Below are positions 1-10,821 of a stretch of 64,000 bases of DNA, piece after piece. Location of the stretch: positions 720,117 through 784,116 of the forward strand of contig FJUW01000016.1 of the NCBI GenBank assembly GCA_900074885.1, written 5' to 3'. Every line of letters starts with the position of its first letter. Position 1 is the stretch's first letter. The notes beneath the pieces are model-generated. The model was not told the DNA's origin. It ran no database searches and saw only the letters and a list, made by a program, of their open reading frames with translations. This DNA is from Rhynchosporium graminicola (Eukaryota > Ascomycota > Leotiomycetes > Helotiales > Ploettnerulaceae). The position numbers were made by a program, and so were the translations under genes.

Positions 1-233
1 ATCGGTGCAGTGTATCAACTTGACTGGTAAAGTAGCGCAAGAAGAGCAAATCGCCACCTGTATCATCCCCGCTATTCCACGGATTTACTACTCAATGTGC
101 CACCTTGAAGTAACGACATTCGGAAAGGCGGGTCGATTGTCGATTATTCAAAGTACCTGCATTAAGTTGGTCAAGGCACGTTGTTGTAGAAAACAGTGAG
201 GTCAGTAGATTAATAGAGGAAGGAACTTACTAC

Positions 234-518
234 TCAATAGCGCGGGATCAAGACCCAACCGCCGACGAGAACGACATAGAAAACCTCGAAGACATCGAGC
301 TTAGACTCTCCCCAGTCTAGGCACTGTGGTTCCAATATCATTTTCAGCTGTTGACTTTAGTAAGGAATGATGGGAGAAGGGAAGGGAACTTAGGGAAGGG
401 AAGGAGGAAGACCTACCACTATAGAATAACTACCCTTCAGAGCTCCTCTTCGGAAGGTCTCCAATCCGCTGTGAACTCCAGTCCAACACCATTTGCCTCT
501 TCTCGCATACACGACAGT
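234..518 (-). CDS. possible 3' exons of an unrecognised membrane protein
   Basis: Two candidate exons read on the minus strand. Exon A (518-417) follows a TTCTACAG acceptor and is exactly 34 codons; exon B (323-234) follows a CCACAG acceptor. They are joined in phase 0 across a 93-nt intron with a GTAGGT donor. Exon B encodes a hydrophobic stretch (FEVFYVVLVGGWVLIP) that could be a membrane segment just before the stop. I do not recognise the family and could not find the 5' exons between 520 and 1400, so this could be a gene remnant or a chance match. Confidence 0.25.
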
Positions 519-1406
519 CTGTAGAATAAAATCATCAGCGGCGGCACTCGATCCTAAGACTAGCGAGGCTTATCTGAGGACAATAAGCCCTTTACCAGGC
601 AGGTATGATTCTGTCCCTTATATAGTGAATTGTATCTCTCGATGTTCGAGGAATTCTCCGGCCGCTAGCTTAGTTCAAGTTTACAAAAGGAAGTTTAGCA
701 TTGGCGACGACGGCCCCTCAATGGAAGAAAAAGGAGGCCGGGATTGACAAACTGCAGAAACCTACTAAATATATTTGATTTTTGGAGTTTGAATGACTAA
801 ATAATCCTACAATAGTTCCAGCCGGATCTGACCTATCATTCGATGTCTTCGCCTTACATCGTGACTTTCAAGCTGCGTTATGTCAAGCATCAAAAGATTA
901 TTACCTTAGGCTGGATTGTTCTTGCGTATCAAAATCGGTCGGGGATTTCTCGATAAAAAGGACAGCCTAGATAAAGTTATTATTCTTTAGGTCAAGGATT
1001 TTAACGCAGCAGAATATACCGCAAGCTGAAATTCAATTCAGGAGATATCCTAATTAGGAGGCTGTATATAAGGCGTAAGCTTTATATTTATACATTTGAT
1101 ATTTATACTATTTCTCTTTTTGATTATACTCAAGAAGAGCCTCGATCTTACAATATCTACAAATTACAGCGATACTCCTCTAAGAAGCTCTATCCAATTC
1201 TGATCATTGCAATCGTCCCCAGTACTGGCATCGCTCTCATTACGTCGTTATCTACCCTCGATACATCACACATTCGCTTTCCAACAGTGTAAATCCAAAC
1301 AATTCAAACAAGCCAAACAATCCAAACAATCCACTGGACTCAGTTGTCTGACACCGATCCTACGCATATGTTCTATACAGACCAAACATGGGCATCTAAG
1401 TTTTCA
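519..1406. other. intergenic region, no supported gene
   Basis: This stretch lies upstream of the possible membrane-protein exons and downstream of the first coiled-coil gene. It is AT-rich near 760-1140. Around 1285-1335 there is a short CAAACAAT-like repeat. Open frames here lack start context, splice signals or recognisable motifs. Confidence 0.5.
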
Positions 1407-3126
1407 TCAGCGCTTACTTAGCAGAGACATCGGAACATCATCATCACTGCAAAAAATTAACGTTAGTGAATACAGTTCCATGTCCGAGGATCCGCAAAAG
1501 CTTAACTTACGGTCCAATTTTTCCAACTGTTCCACCCGCACGTTGGTTCAAATAGCTCTCCAAGAACCCATCCAAGTTCCTCCTATCATTGAATGTAATC
1601 CACATAGAGGCACCCGCATTCCCAGTCTTATTCTTATCCGCCTTAATCCTCTTCATGTAGACCAAGCAGCTATCAGCGTCATACTTGAGGGACCAAATAC
1701 GATCCAAGAGGATGTTCCAGTCCTGATTGCCGGTCGATTTTCCTTGCTTCAATACTGGCACGAATGATCGAGCACGAAGTCGATAGTACCTAGTTGGGTC
1801 ATTGGGCTGGTGCATCCAGGAGAAGGTACCGCCGCCTAGATTGTATGTCAGTGTATTCTGCATTTTGTGGATACAGTGGTTTCCGCTTTACAAATTCTGG
1901 AGATCTTGAAAGAGGTGGAAAAGGGTAGAGCTAATAATTGTGACGTACCAATATTTTCAAAGCCAACAGAGACGATCTCGAAGTTGTTGGAGAGAGATTT
2001 AGTAAGGCCCGCAGATGGAGAAGAAGAAGAAGAATTTAGCGAAGGAGAAGTTCTTGAGGAGGATTTTGGAGTGCTGGGTGAGAAGGTATGACTTTGACTG
2101 GCTGTCTTAGATGAGGTATTTATTCGGGATCTATCTGGTGTAGTGAACGCCGTAGACTGGAGAAAGCTTCCTGATTGGGATTCAACGGGTATGGAGTGAA
2201 GTTTAATTGTTCCATCAGGTGTGTTGCTAGCGCTGATTGGCTGATGTCGATTGGGCTTTGGAGTCGAAGGTTGGGTAGTTCGCTTAGTGCTTTGCACTAG
2301 AGATGTTGGAGAGCCAATTGATAATGTCACCGGACCAGACAATGACATGAATGGGGCTGGGGAGCTGGATAAGCGAAAGGTATCCCTCTCTTGTACTGGC
2401 CCGGAGCCAGAAAATACTCTACGTAGACCGGGAGGAGTGTTGTCCTGACCATTAGAGTCAAGCATAGGACGTTTGTTAAGTGTAACGCTGCTTTCTCGAA
2501 CACGAGTTTGGGGAGTCTGCGATGCTCCTGTTCTCAGCCCGCGGAAGATCTGTTCTCCAGCTTTAGTTTGACTTTCAAATTGTGCCGAGGCGGCGGATAC
2601 AGAGGGTTGTGTGTTGGGTATTTGCTCATCGAGTGGGGGGTATCGAGCTGTCGAAGTAGGTGTGGAAATAGCAGTTGGAGGTGCTACGTGGATCGTAAGC
2701 TCGCTTTGCTCGTCGGCCAGGTTGCAGAAATCGTTTATCCATTTCTGATCTTCTTGTTCTCTCTCTCCTAGCAGCGTTTTCTTTAAAGCCCCGTAGTTTC
2801 GCTCGATTTCCAGTTTCTTGTTGTTGTAGGAACTCCAAAGCCGATTTCTTTCGGCTCTGTCCATGTCTGCAAGCTGTTTCAGAAGATTGTCTTTTTCCTC
2901 GATCCTAGCATCATTCTGATCCTTATGCTTAGCAAGGAGCTCCTCAAGCTCTTTATCTTGGCTACATTTTAGAGAATCGTATTTCGCTTTCTGCTTATTG
3001 GAAGCCGCCTCTTTTCGGGTGATGTCGCTGCATATGGGCTGCGATATGGATATCTTTTTGAGCCCGTTCCTTCTTGGTAGCTTTTCTCGTGCTCTCCAGC
3101 CGCTGGTATGGTGATAAGTTGTCCAT
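1407..3126 (-). CDS. coiled-coil protein with a C-terminal globular domain, tandem family copy 1 (apparent frameshift)
   Basis: Function unknown. Exon 1 ends at 1949 (donor GTACGT), exon 2 is 1835-1511, and exon 3 is 1446-1407; the introns are 113 and 64 nt and the second has a CTAAC branch site. The protein has a charged coiled coil, then a long S/T/P-rich linker, then a compact domain (motifs WNILLDRIWSLKYD and MWITFNDRRNLDGFLESYL) and an acidic 13-residue tail from the 40-nt last exon. The ATG at 3126 begins MDNLSPYQRLE, resembling MINPTSYQELE of copy 2, but that frame stops near 2990 while the coiled-coil frame runs on in another phase; there is no GT dinucleotide between for a splice donor. 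Either there is a one-base insertion near 3030, or translation starts at the in-frame ATG at 2864 (426 aa). Gene confidence is fair; the start is unsettled. Confidence 0.65.
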
Positions 3127-5280
3127 CTTGTTGAGGTTGAGGACTTATTGCGGTCCAGTCTGCGTCAAGAAGACTAGAGTCCAAAGCTTATATGGCAGAC
3201 TAAAAGGCTCTAAAGACACCCTTGAGCATCAAAATATTCACTTTATGTTGAGGGTCTTGAGGAAGCCAGATGAGCTTCCATGCGAGAACAGCATCGATCT
3301 TGGTTAAGTTTTCGCAAAGGAGAAACAACTTACTCCCAGTAGTGCCACGAAATTGAATCCTAATATTCAACGGAGGTAAAGATAAACAGAAACTTTCACG
3401 AATTGAAGAGAGCAAGGACTTTTATCGCGCGAAATCCCAAGTTGTATTTGTTGATGCTCAGAAGATGCCTCTACCTCAGGGATATTTTTTGTGGAGCCTT
3501 CGAGAGGCTGAGGCTCCTCAGCACCTCATCTGGCTTCCCAGCACCGGCTCCCTATCACCAGGATCCCGGTGTACGGGATGATTCGCACACCAACATCGAG
3601 ACATATAAAAGCACACCGACTACTTCATAAATACAAATCAGATTAGACTAAGGTAACACGAAAAGAATGCAGCACTTATTGCAAGCGGACTAGTACTGTT
3701 TTCGAAATATCGGTGGCAAATCGTTGATTATCTTATCGTATTACGTCCTAGAAGGGGTCTCTTGTTGATTTTCTTAGTTCTCGCTTATTTGGTATGCGGA
3801 TACACCAGGAGGCTGGGTAAACACTCCACTGAATACTTAGCTCATTAGGTACAAATAACAACTCCAGCAAAAGTTAGAATTCTGCGAGAATCTATCACGG
3901 AGTGATATGCGACTTTGAAGTATTCTTAGAGTCCTATGGGACTTCTTTCGTGTTTTGTGCGGTGTGTTATAGCGTTACTTTGCCGTTTCATCAGAGGCAC
4001 GCATCCGTGCAGCTTGCAGTCTTCAGCACAAATCAGGAGGGACGAATCTGTTATATAGAGCAGATTTAAAAATGGTGCCCTCATAACAGCTGATTGATAG
4101 ACCTGTTCCGTAGAAGTTCTAAGCTTGGGAATCTAAAACAGCGCGCCGAAACAACTGTCTTCGTCGAATATGTAACTATCTGTACTGCCCCGACACATCT
4201 GAACAAAGATAATTTTCTACCATTGGACATGTTCTTAAAAAGTCCTAGGATTAAGGAACTTGAAACAGCGTCCCGAGATCATTTCCTTTATTAACATGTA
4301 GCTATCCGCACTATCCCGAGACAGTGATTGATGACACATCTGACCTCAAAACCTTTCTACCACTCGACATGTTCTTTAAAAGTCTTAGGATTGAGTAAAT
4401 TGGAACGGCGTCCCGAGACAATTCTCTTTACGAATATCTAGCTATCCGTACCATCCCGAGACATAGCGATTCATGACATATCTGGGCTTAAGACTCTCTC
4501 TACTGTCGTTGGATTATCCTTCCTATTCAAACCCCCAAGATGAGTTTTGATACTTGGGTGATAGCTATGTTAGGCTTAAAACATCTTGAGGCATTCAAGG
4601 GAGGTGTGGCGATAACGCATCTTCTTTTATTTAAACAAGTAATACAAGACCAGTGCGGAATTAGCGAGACTTATCTACAAGTCAGACAGTCTTGCACGGT
4701 TAATTCAGTCCACATGTCAAGGATCTTGTAAGCTTAAAGAACGCTAATCTAAAATTGTAAGAGTTGATCCTCAGGGTGATCTCTCACTTTCACAGAAGAC
4801 GACTTTGACTGGAATTGCAGCCGTTGGTACTCGCAGGCAATTGCAGTTCGTACTTCCTACATTAAACACGCAAGAGAGCATATGGTAGATGTTAGATCTA
4901 TCTAGCTAATAAAATTTTTGCAAATGAAGTGTGTTGATATTTTATTACAGAAGCTTCAACAAGTGCGAGCGTAGAATCTGAACACGCGTCTCAATAACTC
5001 AGATCTTCCTCCAACCCATTCTATTTGTATCATAGAATGTAGATCGCGGACAGATTCTAATCAAAATTTAGTTCGGAAGCTAAGTTGTTGGTATGTAAGC
5101 TTATAGTGAGATCTGGGCCTGAAGCAGACATGGTCTCCAGAGAAGTTGGATACGAAGGATAGGATACCTTACCTATGTGTAGTACAGCTCCATTTGAGAC
5201 ACCCAAATATCGACATGATGCCATCCAAGCAAGGCTAGCTCTAACAACAAGGAGCATGATTCGCGATACGATGACCTCGT
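3127..5280. other. intergenic region between coiled-coil copies 1 and 2
   Basis: The right part is the 3' flank of copy 2 and the left part is the 5' flank of copy 1. It holds the three-unit minisatellite at 4100-4511 but no open frame that I can support. The rest is AT-rich, low-information sequence. Confidence 0.5.
4100..4511. repeat. degenerate minisatellite, three units of about 126-146 bp
   Basis: Units start at about 4100, 4226 and 4366, each opening with a GACMTGTTC-like motif. Shared landmarks in the same order are AGTYCTARGMTTG, ACAGCG or ACGGCG followed by a CCGA core, an AACTATC/AGCTATC block, a CCGAGACA-like block, and TTTCTACC or TCTCTACT before the next unit. Units 2 and 3 are closer to each other than to unit 1. 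Short open frames cross it, but the units differ in length, so it does not look like a coding repeat. Confidence 0.7.
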
Positions 5281-6677
5281 TCATTCGTTCTCAAACTCAG
5301 GAGGAAACCCGGTAAAGTTCCTAGGTACAGGTAAGAACCATGGTCGCATTGCGTGCAAGAACGTTCAACTAACTGCGGAAATCCGATTGGTCTAGCAAAA
5401 CTTGGCCACTTTTCCATCATAACTTCGAGAAATGTAGTCAAAATGTCCTTATCCTTGAACTTAATCCACACGAGTCCAGCTTTCAACCGGATTTGGCCCA
5501 AAGAACGCTGCACATCATACTGTACTTTAACAACATCCGTTCTGTCAATGAACCAGTGCGCGGCCTTTTCGGGCATTTTATTATAGTCCCTCATGGAAAC
5601 TGGCCTGTAGATCTCGACCCCCAGGTCGAGATAGAGCTTCTCATTCGTGTGCTTCCATAACTTGTTCGAGATGTCTATAGATTGTTAGGATAACTGAATA
5701 TAGAGTGAAATGCTGTGTTATATACTATGCTGGTACCCTCGAACGGAATGTTTCGTATGGCGGAGACGCAAGACCTCGAAATACTTCTTAGGGTCGAGAG
5801 TAATACTTGGGGACGCGGACTTTTGACGCTTGAGACCACCCGTCTCAGACGGTGCAATGGCTCTTGAAGATGCTATGATGCGTCCAAACTCTTGGCAAGT
5901 ATTATCCACCGACTTTCTCTTTTCACCAGCGACTTGAATATCGGCTCTCCGATGTGACTCGTCTCCTCTTCCAATCAGGGTATGTGGACTGGAAGTCTCG
6001 CTGTGTGGTTGCTGCTGTGGTGAAGGGACCAAGGTAGTTTGCAGCACTGGCTGCATGGCAACAGTAGAAGCTCTATCCGCTGTCCGGACTGCATTGTTGT
6101 GCTCCGGATTCTTCACTGTTGTAGTGAGGTAGACGGGATTATCTGCTTCCTCTTTTGCGAGACCAGTATCCAATCTCGTAGGTTCTTCTGGCCGGGCCCT
6201 ACTGAAGAAGTACACAACCAAATCATCTTTGATCTGCTTGATCTCGGCTTCATCAGCAGCTTGTATTTGCCGTTTGACCTTCTCCAATTCGGTATCGATA
6301 TCCGATTTTTCTTCTCCAAAGGCATGTTCAAGTTTTTCCCTTTCGGCGGAGTGCTTGCTAGCGAGATTCCCCATGGCTAGTCTCAGCTCTTCCAGTCTCT
6401 CCTCGAACTCCTCTACGTGTCGTTGCCGTAAAGCATTGAGCTCATCCGTCTGCTTCAACATGAGAGCCTGGTTTTTGACTTCTTGTTCTTCTTCGAGGCA
6501 TTTTTCTTGAGCTGTTGCTTCGCTTCCCGCCGTTGAAAGCTTGTCGCTCTTGTGAGCCTGTAGCTTCCGCCGTTTCTCCTGCGCTTCTTCATCTGCAATA
6601 CGAGTTTTGTCAAGTTGCAAAGTTCGCAGATGCTTCATCCGCTCTTCCAACTCTTGATATGAAGTGGGGTTGATCAT
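5281..6677 (-). CDS. coiled-coil protein with a C-terminal globular domain, tandem family copy 2
   Basis: Function unknown. The model is exon 1 6677-5726, a 51-nt intron with a TCCTAAC branch site, exon 2 5674-5374, a 53-nt intron, and exon 3 5320-5281, for 430 aa in an uninterrupted frame. Residues 1 to about 170 are a strongly charged coiled coil; a Q/S/T-rich linker with basic patches (KRKS, KRQKS) suggests nuclear targeting. The C-terminal domain carries AAHWFIDRTDVVKVQYD and GLVWIKFKDKDILTTFLEV, matching the spacing of copy 1. The last exon is 40 nt in the same phase as copy 1 and gives a short acidic tail. The alternative is to read through the second intron to a stop at 5241; I prefer splicing because it reproduces the architecture of copy 1. 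Confidence 0.7.
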
Positions 6678-7696
6678 TTTGTCGGCCTAGTAGCAAGAGA
6701 GGTCAATAGAAGCCTCGATACTTGCAGGGCTTGTAAAAGAGTGTACTTGCATATTCGCATCACCGAAAGTTTGCATTCGCTAGGAAATTTATGTACCCTC
6801 CTACGCATACAAACGTCGTGTCGCTTTTTTGCGTATGGATGTCGTTTTGGTTGAAGTCCGCGATTGATCGAGACGCGCTGGCTGGCGGCATTAAAGGGAA
6901 GTTTTTAAGCGAGGCAAGGCAATCAAATCAATAAACGTCCCAGGAGGGAAGGAGCTGTCCATAGCAACGCAGATAAGAAAATCACATCAACATCGTCGTA
7001 GCTGCATAAGTTCATGACAACTTGGAGCAGCAAAAAAGTCTCATTTACTTCTCGGAGAAGTCAAACAGTTCCCCCAATATTCAGCTTTAGAACCTCAATT
7101 GTTGGCTTACGAAAGGGAATTCAGGGCAAGCAGAAGCGCGCAGTAAATCAGCATGCCCACATAAGCTTCGATATTTTTCTACAAGAGGAACATCCAAGTT
7201 GTAAAATATGCAGCTTGCCAGGCACTTGCACGAATTTAAAAGACTTTCAAAGAAGGAAATGCAGCTAAGTACATACATCATCCATCGCAAGGCCTCAGTG
7301 CTACCAATGTTCCCTTTATCGAATATGGATATTCTGTGATCGTAGATAAATGCAAGATTCTACGAATCCTCTTCTACTACTGTAACCATGGAAGCTCTGT
7401 TGCCGTAAACACATTGCATGGCCTACTACTGACTAAATCTGGTTGGCATGGTTAGCTAATATAGTTCAATGTCCCTGCGGGTATGTAGACTGACTATACT
7501 TCCTCGCAGCAGAATCATAGCAGGTAGTCTAGGCCCAGCCTTGAAACTGCCATTGAATAAAGATGCAATTCAACTTTGGACCAAATCCAAACCATCTTTG
7601 CTCAAGATAATGACTTGGACGTCAAACATCGCCATTTGGTTCTCATTTCCCCGCTTCAACTGACTTCAAGCGTGCGATAGTGAAAATGCCATCGAA
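6678..7696. other. intergenic region with a possible relic of the family C-terminal domain
   Basis: The right part is the 3' flank of coiled-coil copy 3 and the left part is the promoter side of copy 2. Around 7650-7540 on the minus strand a short frame reads MFDVQVIILSKDG and, one frame over, MVWIWSKVELHLYSMAV. This recalls QYDVQRS...AGLVWIKFKDKDILTTFLEV of copy 2. I see no functional splice arrangement that joins it to copy 3. Confidence 0.35.
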
Positions 7697-8674
7697 TTAT
7701 GTTGGGGAAGTAGAAGATGAGGAGCAAGGCTCCTCTGAAGTGCTGAAATTACGTGGAGTCCAGCTTGAAACCCATGGGGTCCGTGGAGTTCTCGGCGTTC
7801 GCGGTGATCGTAGATTCTGGTTCGAGGGACCTATATTTTCCCGGTATGGGAATAAGGTCGCTTCTTCGTCTAGGACGTCTACCACCCGGTCTCTCTTTGA
7901 AGCACCTTCCACTTTGACCCTCTTAGTCTTTCGATCATCCAAAGTCTCATCTTCCTCAGTAAGAAACGTAATAGCACCCTCGCTATTGACCGTGACACTA
8001 CGGGCTTTGGACTTTTTCAGGATACTCTTTAGCGGGGTTCGTTGTGACGGGATCTGGGCCGCGACCTCTAAATGAGGATGTGCTTGACGGGCAGCTTCTT
8101 CCCGGAACGTCGTGAGGACTTGACTATTCGTATCCTGATCTACCAACGCCCTTGCTTGTTCCCTGATTTTGTCTTCTCTCTCTCTTGTCTCGAGCGCCCG
8201 CCGTCTTTCACCCATCAGCTTTTGCTCCAAGGAACTCTGCTCAACTTTTAGCATCAGATCCAGTTCCCACTGCATGTCCATACGAAGATTCTTTTCAATA
8301 TCCGCAGCTTTTCGCTTGTACTTCTCCGGCAAGGCTACCATCTCCTCTTCGTGCTTTTTCTGAAGAGCTCTCACTTGAGCCTTATGTTTTAAGTGTAGTT
8401 CCAAAGTATCGTGTTCTTGCTCTCGTTTCAGATTCTTCAGCACTTGGTTAGATCGTGACTCGTAGCTGGGGATTCGTTTGGAAACCTCAGCTTCAAGTGA
8501 TTTGAGCTTCATTCGTTTCGTGGCTTCGAAGTCTGCGTCTTCCATGAATCGAGCTACACCCCTTTCCAGATCTTCTGCCGCACGCCGGTCCAACATGACC
8601 TGGAACTGCTCCATAAGCTTTTTAAGAGACATCTTGCTCGGCAATGTAATCTCTGCCATGTCCTCTAAATTCAT
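7697..8674 (-). CDS. coiled-coil protein, tandem family copy 3, apparently lacking the C-terminal domain
   Basis: Function unknown; a 325-residue single open frame. The first 200 residues are a dense charged coiled coil whose segment KHKAQVRALQKKHEEEMV resembles KQTDELNALRQRHVEEFEE in copy 2. Next come PLKSILKKSKARSV and a KTKRVKVE patch that looks like a nuclear signal, then an R-T-P repeat (RSPRTPRTPRTP) and a serine-rich end. Copies 1 and 2 splice into a globular domain here; this copy meets a stop at 7697. The start could also be the next in-frame ATG at 8659. The coding signal is good because of the length and helical periodicity. Confidence 0.65.
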   Translation of the reverse strand: MNLEDMAEITLPSKMSLKKLMEQFQVMLDRRAAEDLERGVARFMEDADFEATKRMKLKSLEAEVSKRIPSYESRSNQVLKNLKREQEHDTLELHLKHKAQVRALQKKHEEEMVALPEKYKRKAADIEKNLRMDMQWELDLMLKVEQSSLEQKLMGERRRALETREREDKIREQARALVDQDTNSQVLTTFREEAARQAHPHLEVAAQIPSQRTPLKSILKKSKARSVTVNSEGAITFLTEEDETLDDRKTKRVKVEGASKRDRVVDVLDEEATLFPYRENIGPSNQNLRSPRTPRTPRTPWVSSWTPRNFSTSEEPCSSSSTSPT

Positions 8675-9553
8675 TTAAGTCCACAGATCTGCCATATAAT
8701 CAGAGTACTTACTTGCTGCCTTGGTACAACCCGGTTCTCAAAGCTGCGATGGCTCCTCAATTATCTTCGTAGCACGGTTGCGGAGGAATTATGCTGAGAT
8801 CTTCTGATTTGTGATCAAATGTGTGAGGTTCTGAAAGCTTTAGCTTCATATGAAGGTAGTTTGTGTTGTGTACAATGCAAAGACTTATTGGTAGCACTTT
8901 AGCTTGGAAAGGTGCAGGGGCGCCTCAATGAGAATGAATAGGCGCGGCAGGAACGAACATAGAACGTAGAGCAGGAAAGAGACAACTTCACAGAAAATCG
9001 AAAATTTAGAACTGATCGCAGGCATACTTACCGCCTGGCTGGACATACCAAACGAAGTACCGACTATACGTCATTCCTGCGTGGATTCTGAACACATACC
9101 GTATGCTGTTCCGGCATTAACCTCTGGAATGGTAAAGTTGGTGCAAAGTCCTTCAAATTCCATTCAAGGGCCATTTCGAAAACGTCGCTTGAAGGAAGGA
9201 CACAGGAAACACGTCACCAAACTACATGCATCTCAGCATGACACAAGAATCCAGGTCGAGATGTTCGTTCGTCTGGTACATACAATAGAGCTGCTGCTCT
9301 TGAAAAGACTTTCGAGGCTCGCAATGGTATCATCGTTCCCCGCAGTAAACCCTTGGACGCCCGCGGAAGAAAAATAGCATGATGAGCGCCGCGTGAAAAA
9401 TCGCGCTCTTGCCCCTTCCACCCGTCTCCCGGAAACTCCATGCCCAAACTGTGCAATGCTGTGATACAGGAGAGTTCCTCCGTCCGCTATGCCTTATTAT
9501 GTACCGCGTAGTTGTAAAAGTGTCTCAGCCTTAACAGATGACAGTTGACATGA
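8675..9553. other. intergenic region, promoter of coiled-coil copy 3
   Basis: It lies upstream of copy 3 and downstream of the RING gene. Short overlapping frames at 9080-9460 on both strands show no motif, no splice signals and no consistent codon pattern. No gene is called. Confidence 0.5.
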
Positions 9554-10821
9554 TCACAAGAAGACTCCTACCCATTTATCCTTCGCCCTGACATCCGTCT
9601 CGCAATCCTCAACAGCACACGTAAAGGTCTTTTTGCTTTTGGGCTTTGCAATCTCCATGAAGCCGGTCTTGCCACTGGTACGTCCTTGGAAGCAAGTGTT
9701 ACAATAGACCTGGAGTTATCAGCGATTGTCATCCAAGAATGAGAGAATAACTTACATGGCCACAATCCTTCACAACCCAAAATGGATGCTCCTCACGTTC
9801 CTTCTTTGTGGGAGCTTTGCCAGACTTCTTGACTACCTGCTCCTCGATCTCGTTGTTCTGGATGAGTTCCTCCTCACAACTTGGGCATATCAAGACAAGA
9901 TCTTCCTTGGGGGATCGTGTGAAACCCGATCTAGCTGGAGGCGGGGCGACATGTTCAGGCTTTTGCTCTACAAAGGCTGCATTTTGGTAATTCATTCCTT
10001 GGGGCATCGCCTGGTTACGAGCGGCGTTGAGCTGGTTTATAATTTCTAACGGGATGTGGCGAAATCCCATGTCAGGTCTAAGAAGATTATGCAATCCCAT
10101 AGGACCAAGACCAGCAAGACCACCAATCAGCCCGCGATTTTCTGGTGGAGGTTGTTGATGGACAGGCGGTAGAAAGAGAGAGGGCGATTGAGATCGTTCT
10201 TGACCACGAAGCACTACAGCTGGAACCGATCTTGCATTCCTAGATTGTGGACCAGGACCGGGGCGAGCATATAGAGCTGGTACGTATCTCTCGCCAGTAA
10301 AGATGACATCCTGCTCCGGGCTATCCTCTGTAAGATCGATGAAATCACCAAGGTTCACAGCATCGCTTCTATCGAGGTGGGGAGGTCGGGCCGGTCGGTT
10401 TCGAGGTTGAACATTTCGAGGTGGAGCATCTTCCTCAGGTTCATCAGTGAGATCGATGATCGTTTGGGAGGCTCTGTGTTCCAGTCGTGGCCGTTGTTGC
10501 GGTTGCGATCTGTCGTCAGGCATATCTTCAGATTGTCGTTGTTGGAGGTAAGAATTATGAGGGTGTGAGGTGCGTCTTCGCTCGAGGTTGTCGGGTGCGG
10601 TAGGATATCGACGAGCAGGCGAGAAGAAACGCGCTGGCACAGGTCCCATAAATCCGGCAGGTGAAGGTGACAGCGTCGCTGAATGGGACATTTCGGTGAA
10701 AGGTCTCTGCAAGTGTGAAATTAGGTTAGCATAGTCCAGAAGAGCTGGCAAGCTCGAATATATAGACATTTCTCTAGGCACGCACCTTGTGGCGTTGAGG
10801 TTCTGGCTGCCACCCATCCAT
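9554..10821 (-). CDS. RING-finger protein with tandem SUMO-interaction motifs (STUbL-like, Rfp-type)
   Basis: Probable SUMO-targeted ubiquitin ligase or partner, acting in the nucleus on SUMO-modified proteins. Exons are 10821-10786, 10706-9756 and 9709-9554 (380 aa); the introns of 79 and 46 nt have GTGCGT and GTAAGT donors. Seen: two SUMO-interaction-like motifs, TIIDLTDEPEED (about residue 94) and DFIDLTEDSPEQD (about 133), in a proline/arginine-rich disordered N-terminal half. A C-terminal RING spans two exons: CPSC, a lysine-rich insert, then CGHVYCNTC and finally CAVEDC. The combination of N-terminal SIMs and C-terminal RING is that of fission yeast Rfp1/Rfp2, which act with Slx8. The assignment is by architecture; overall sequence identity is unknown. 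A GTAGGA near the end could be a further donor. Confidence 0.75.

Noticed and set aside
1207..1767. 186-codon plus-strand open frame
   Set aside because: It runs antisense through exons 2 and 3 of coiled-coil copy 1, has no ATG in good context and no motif.
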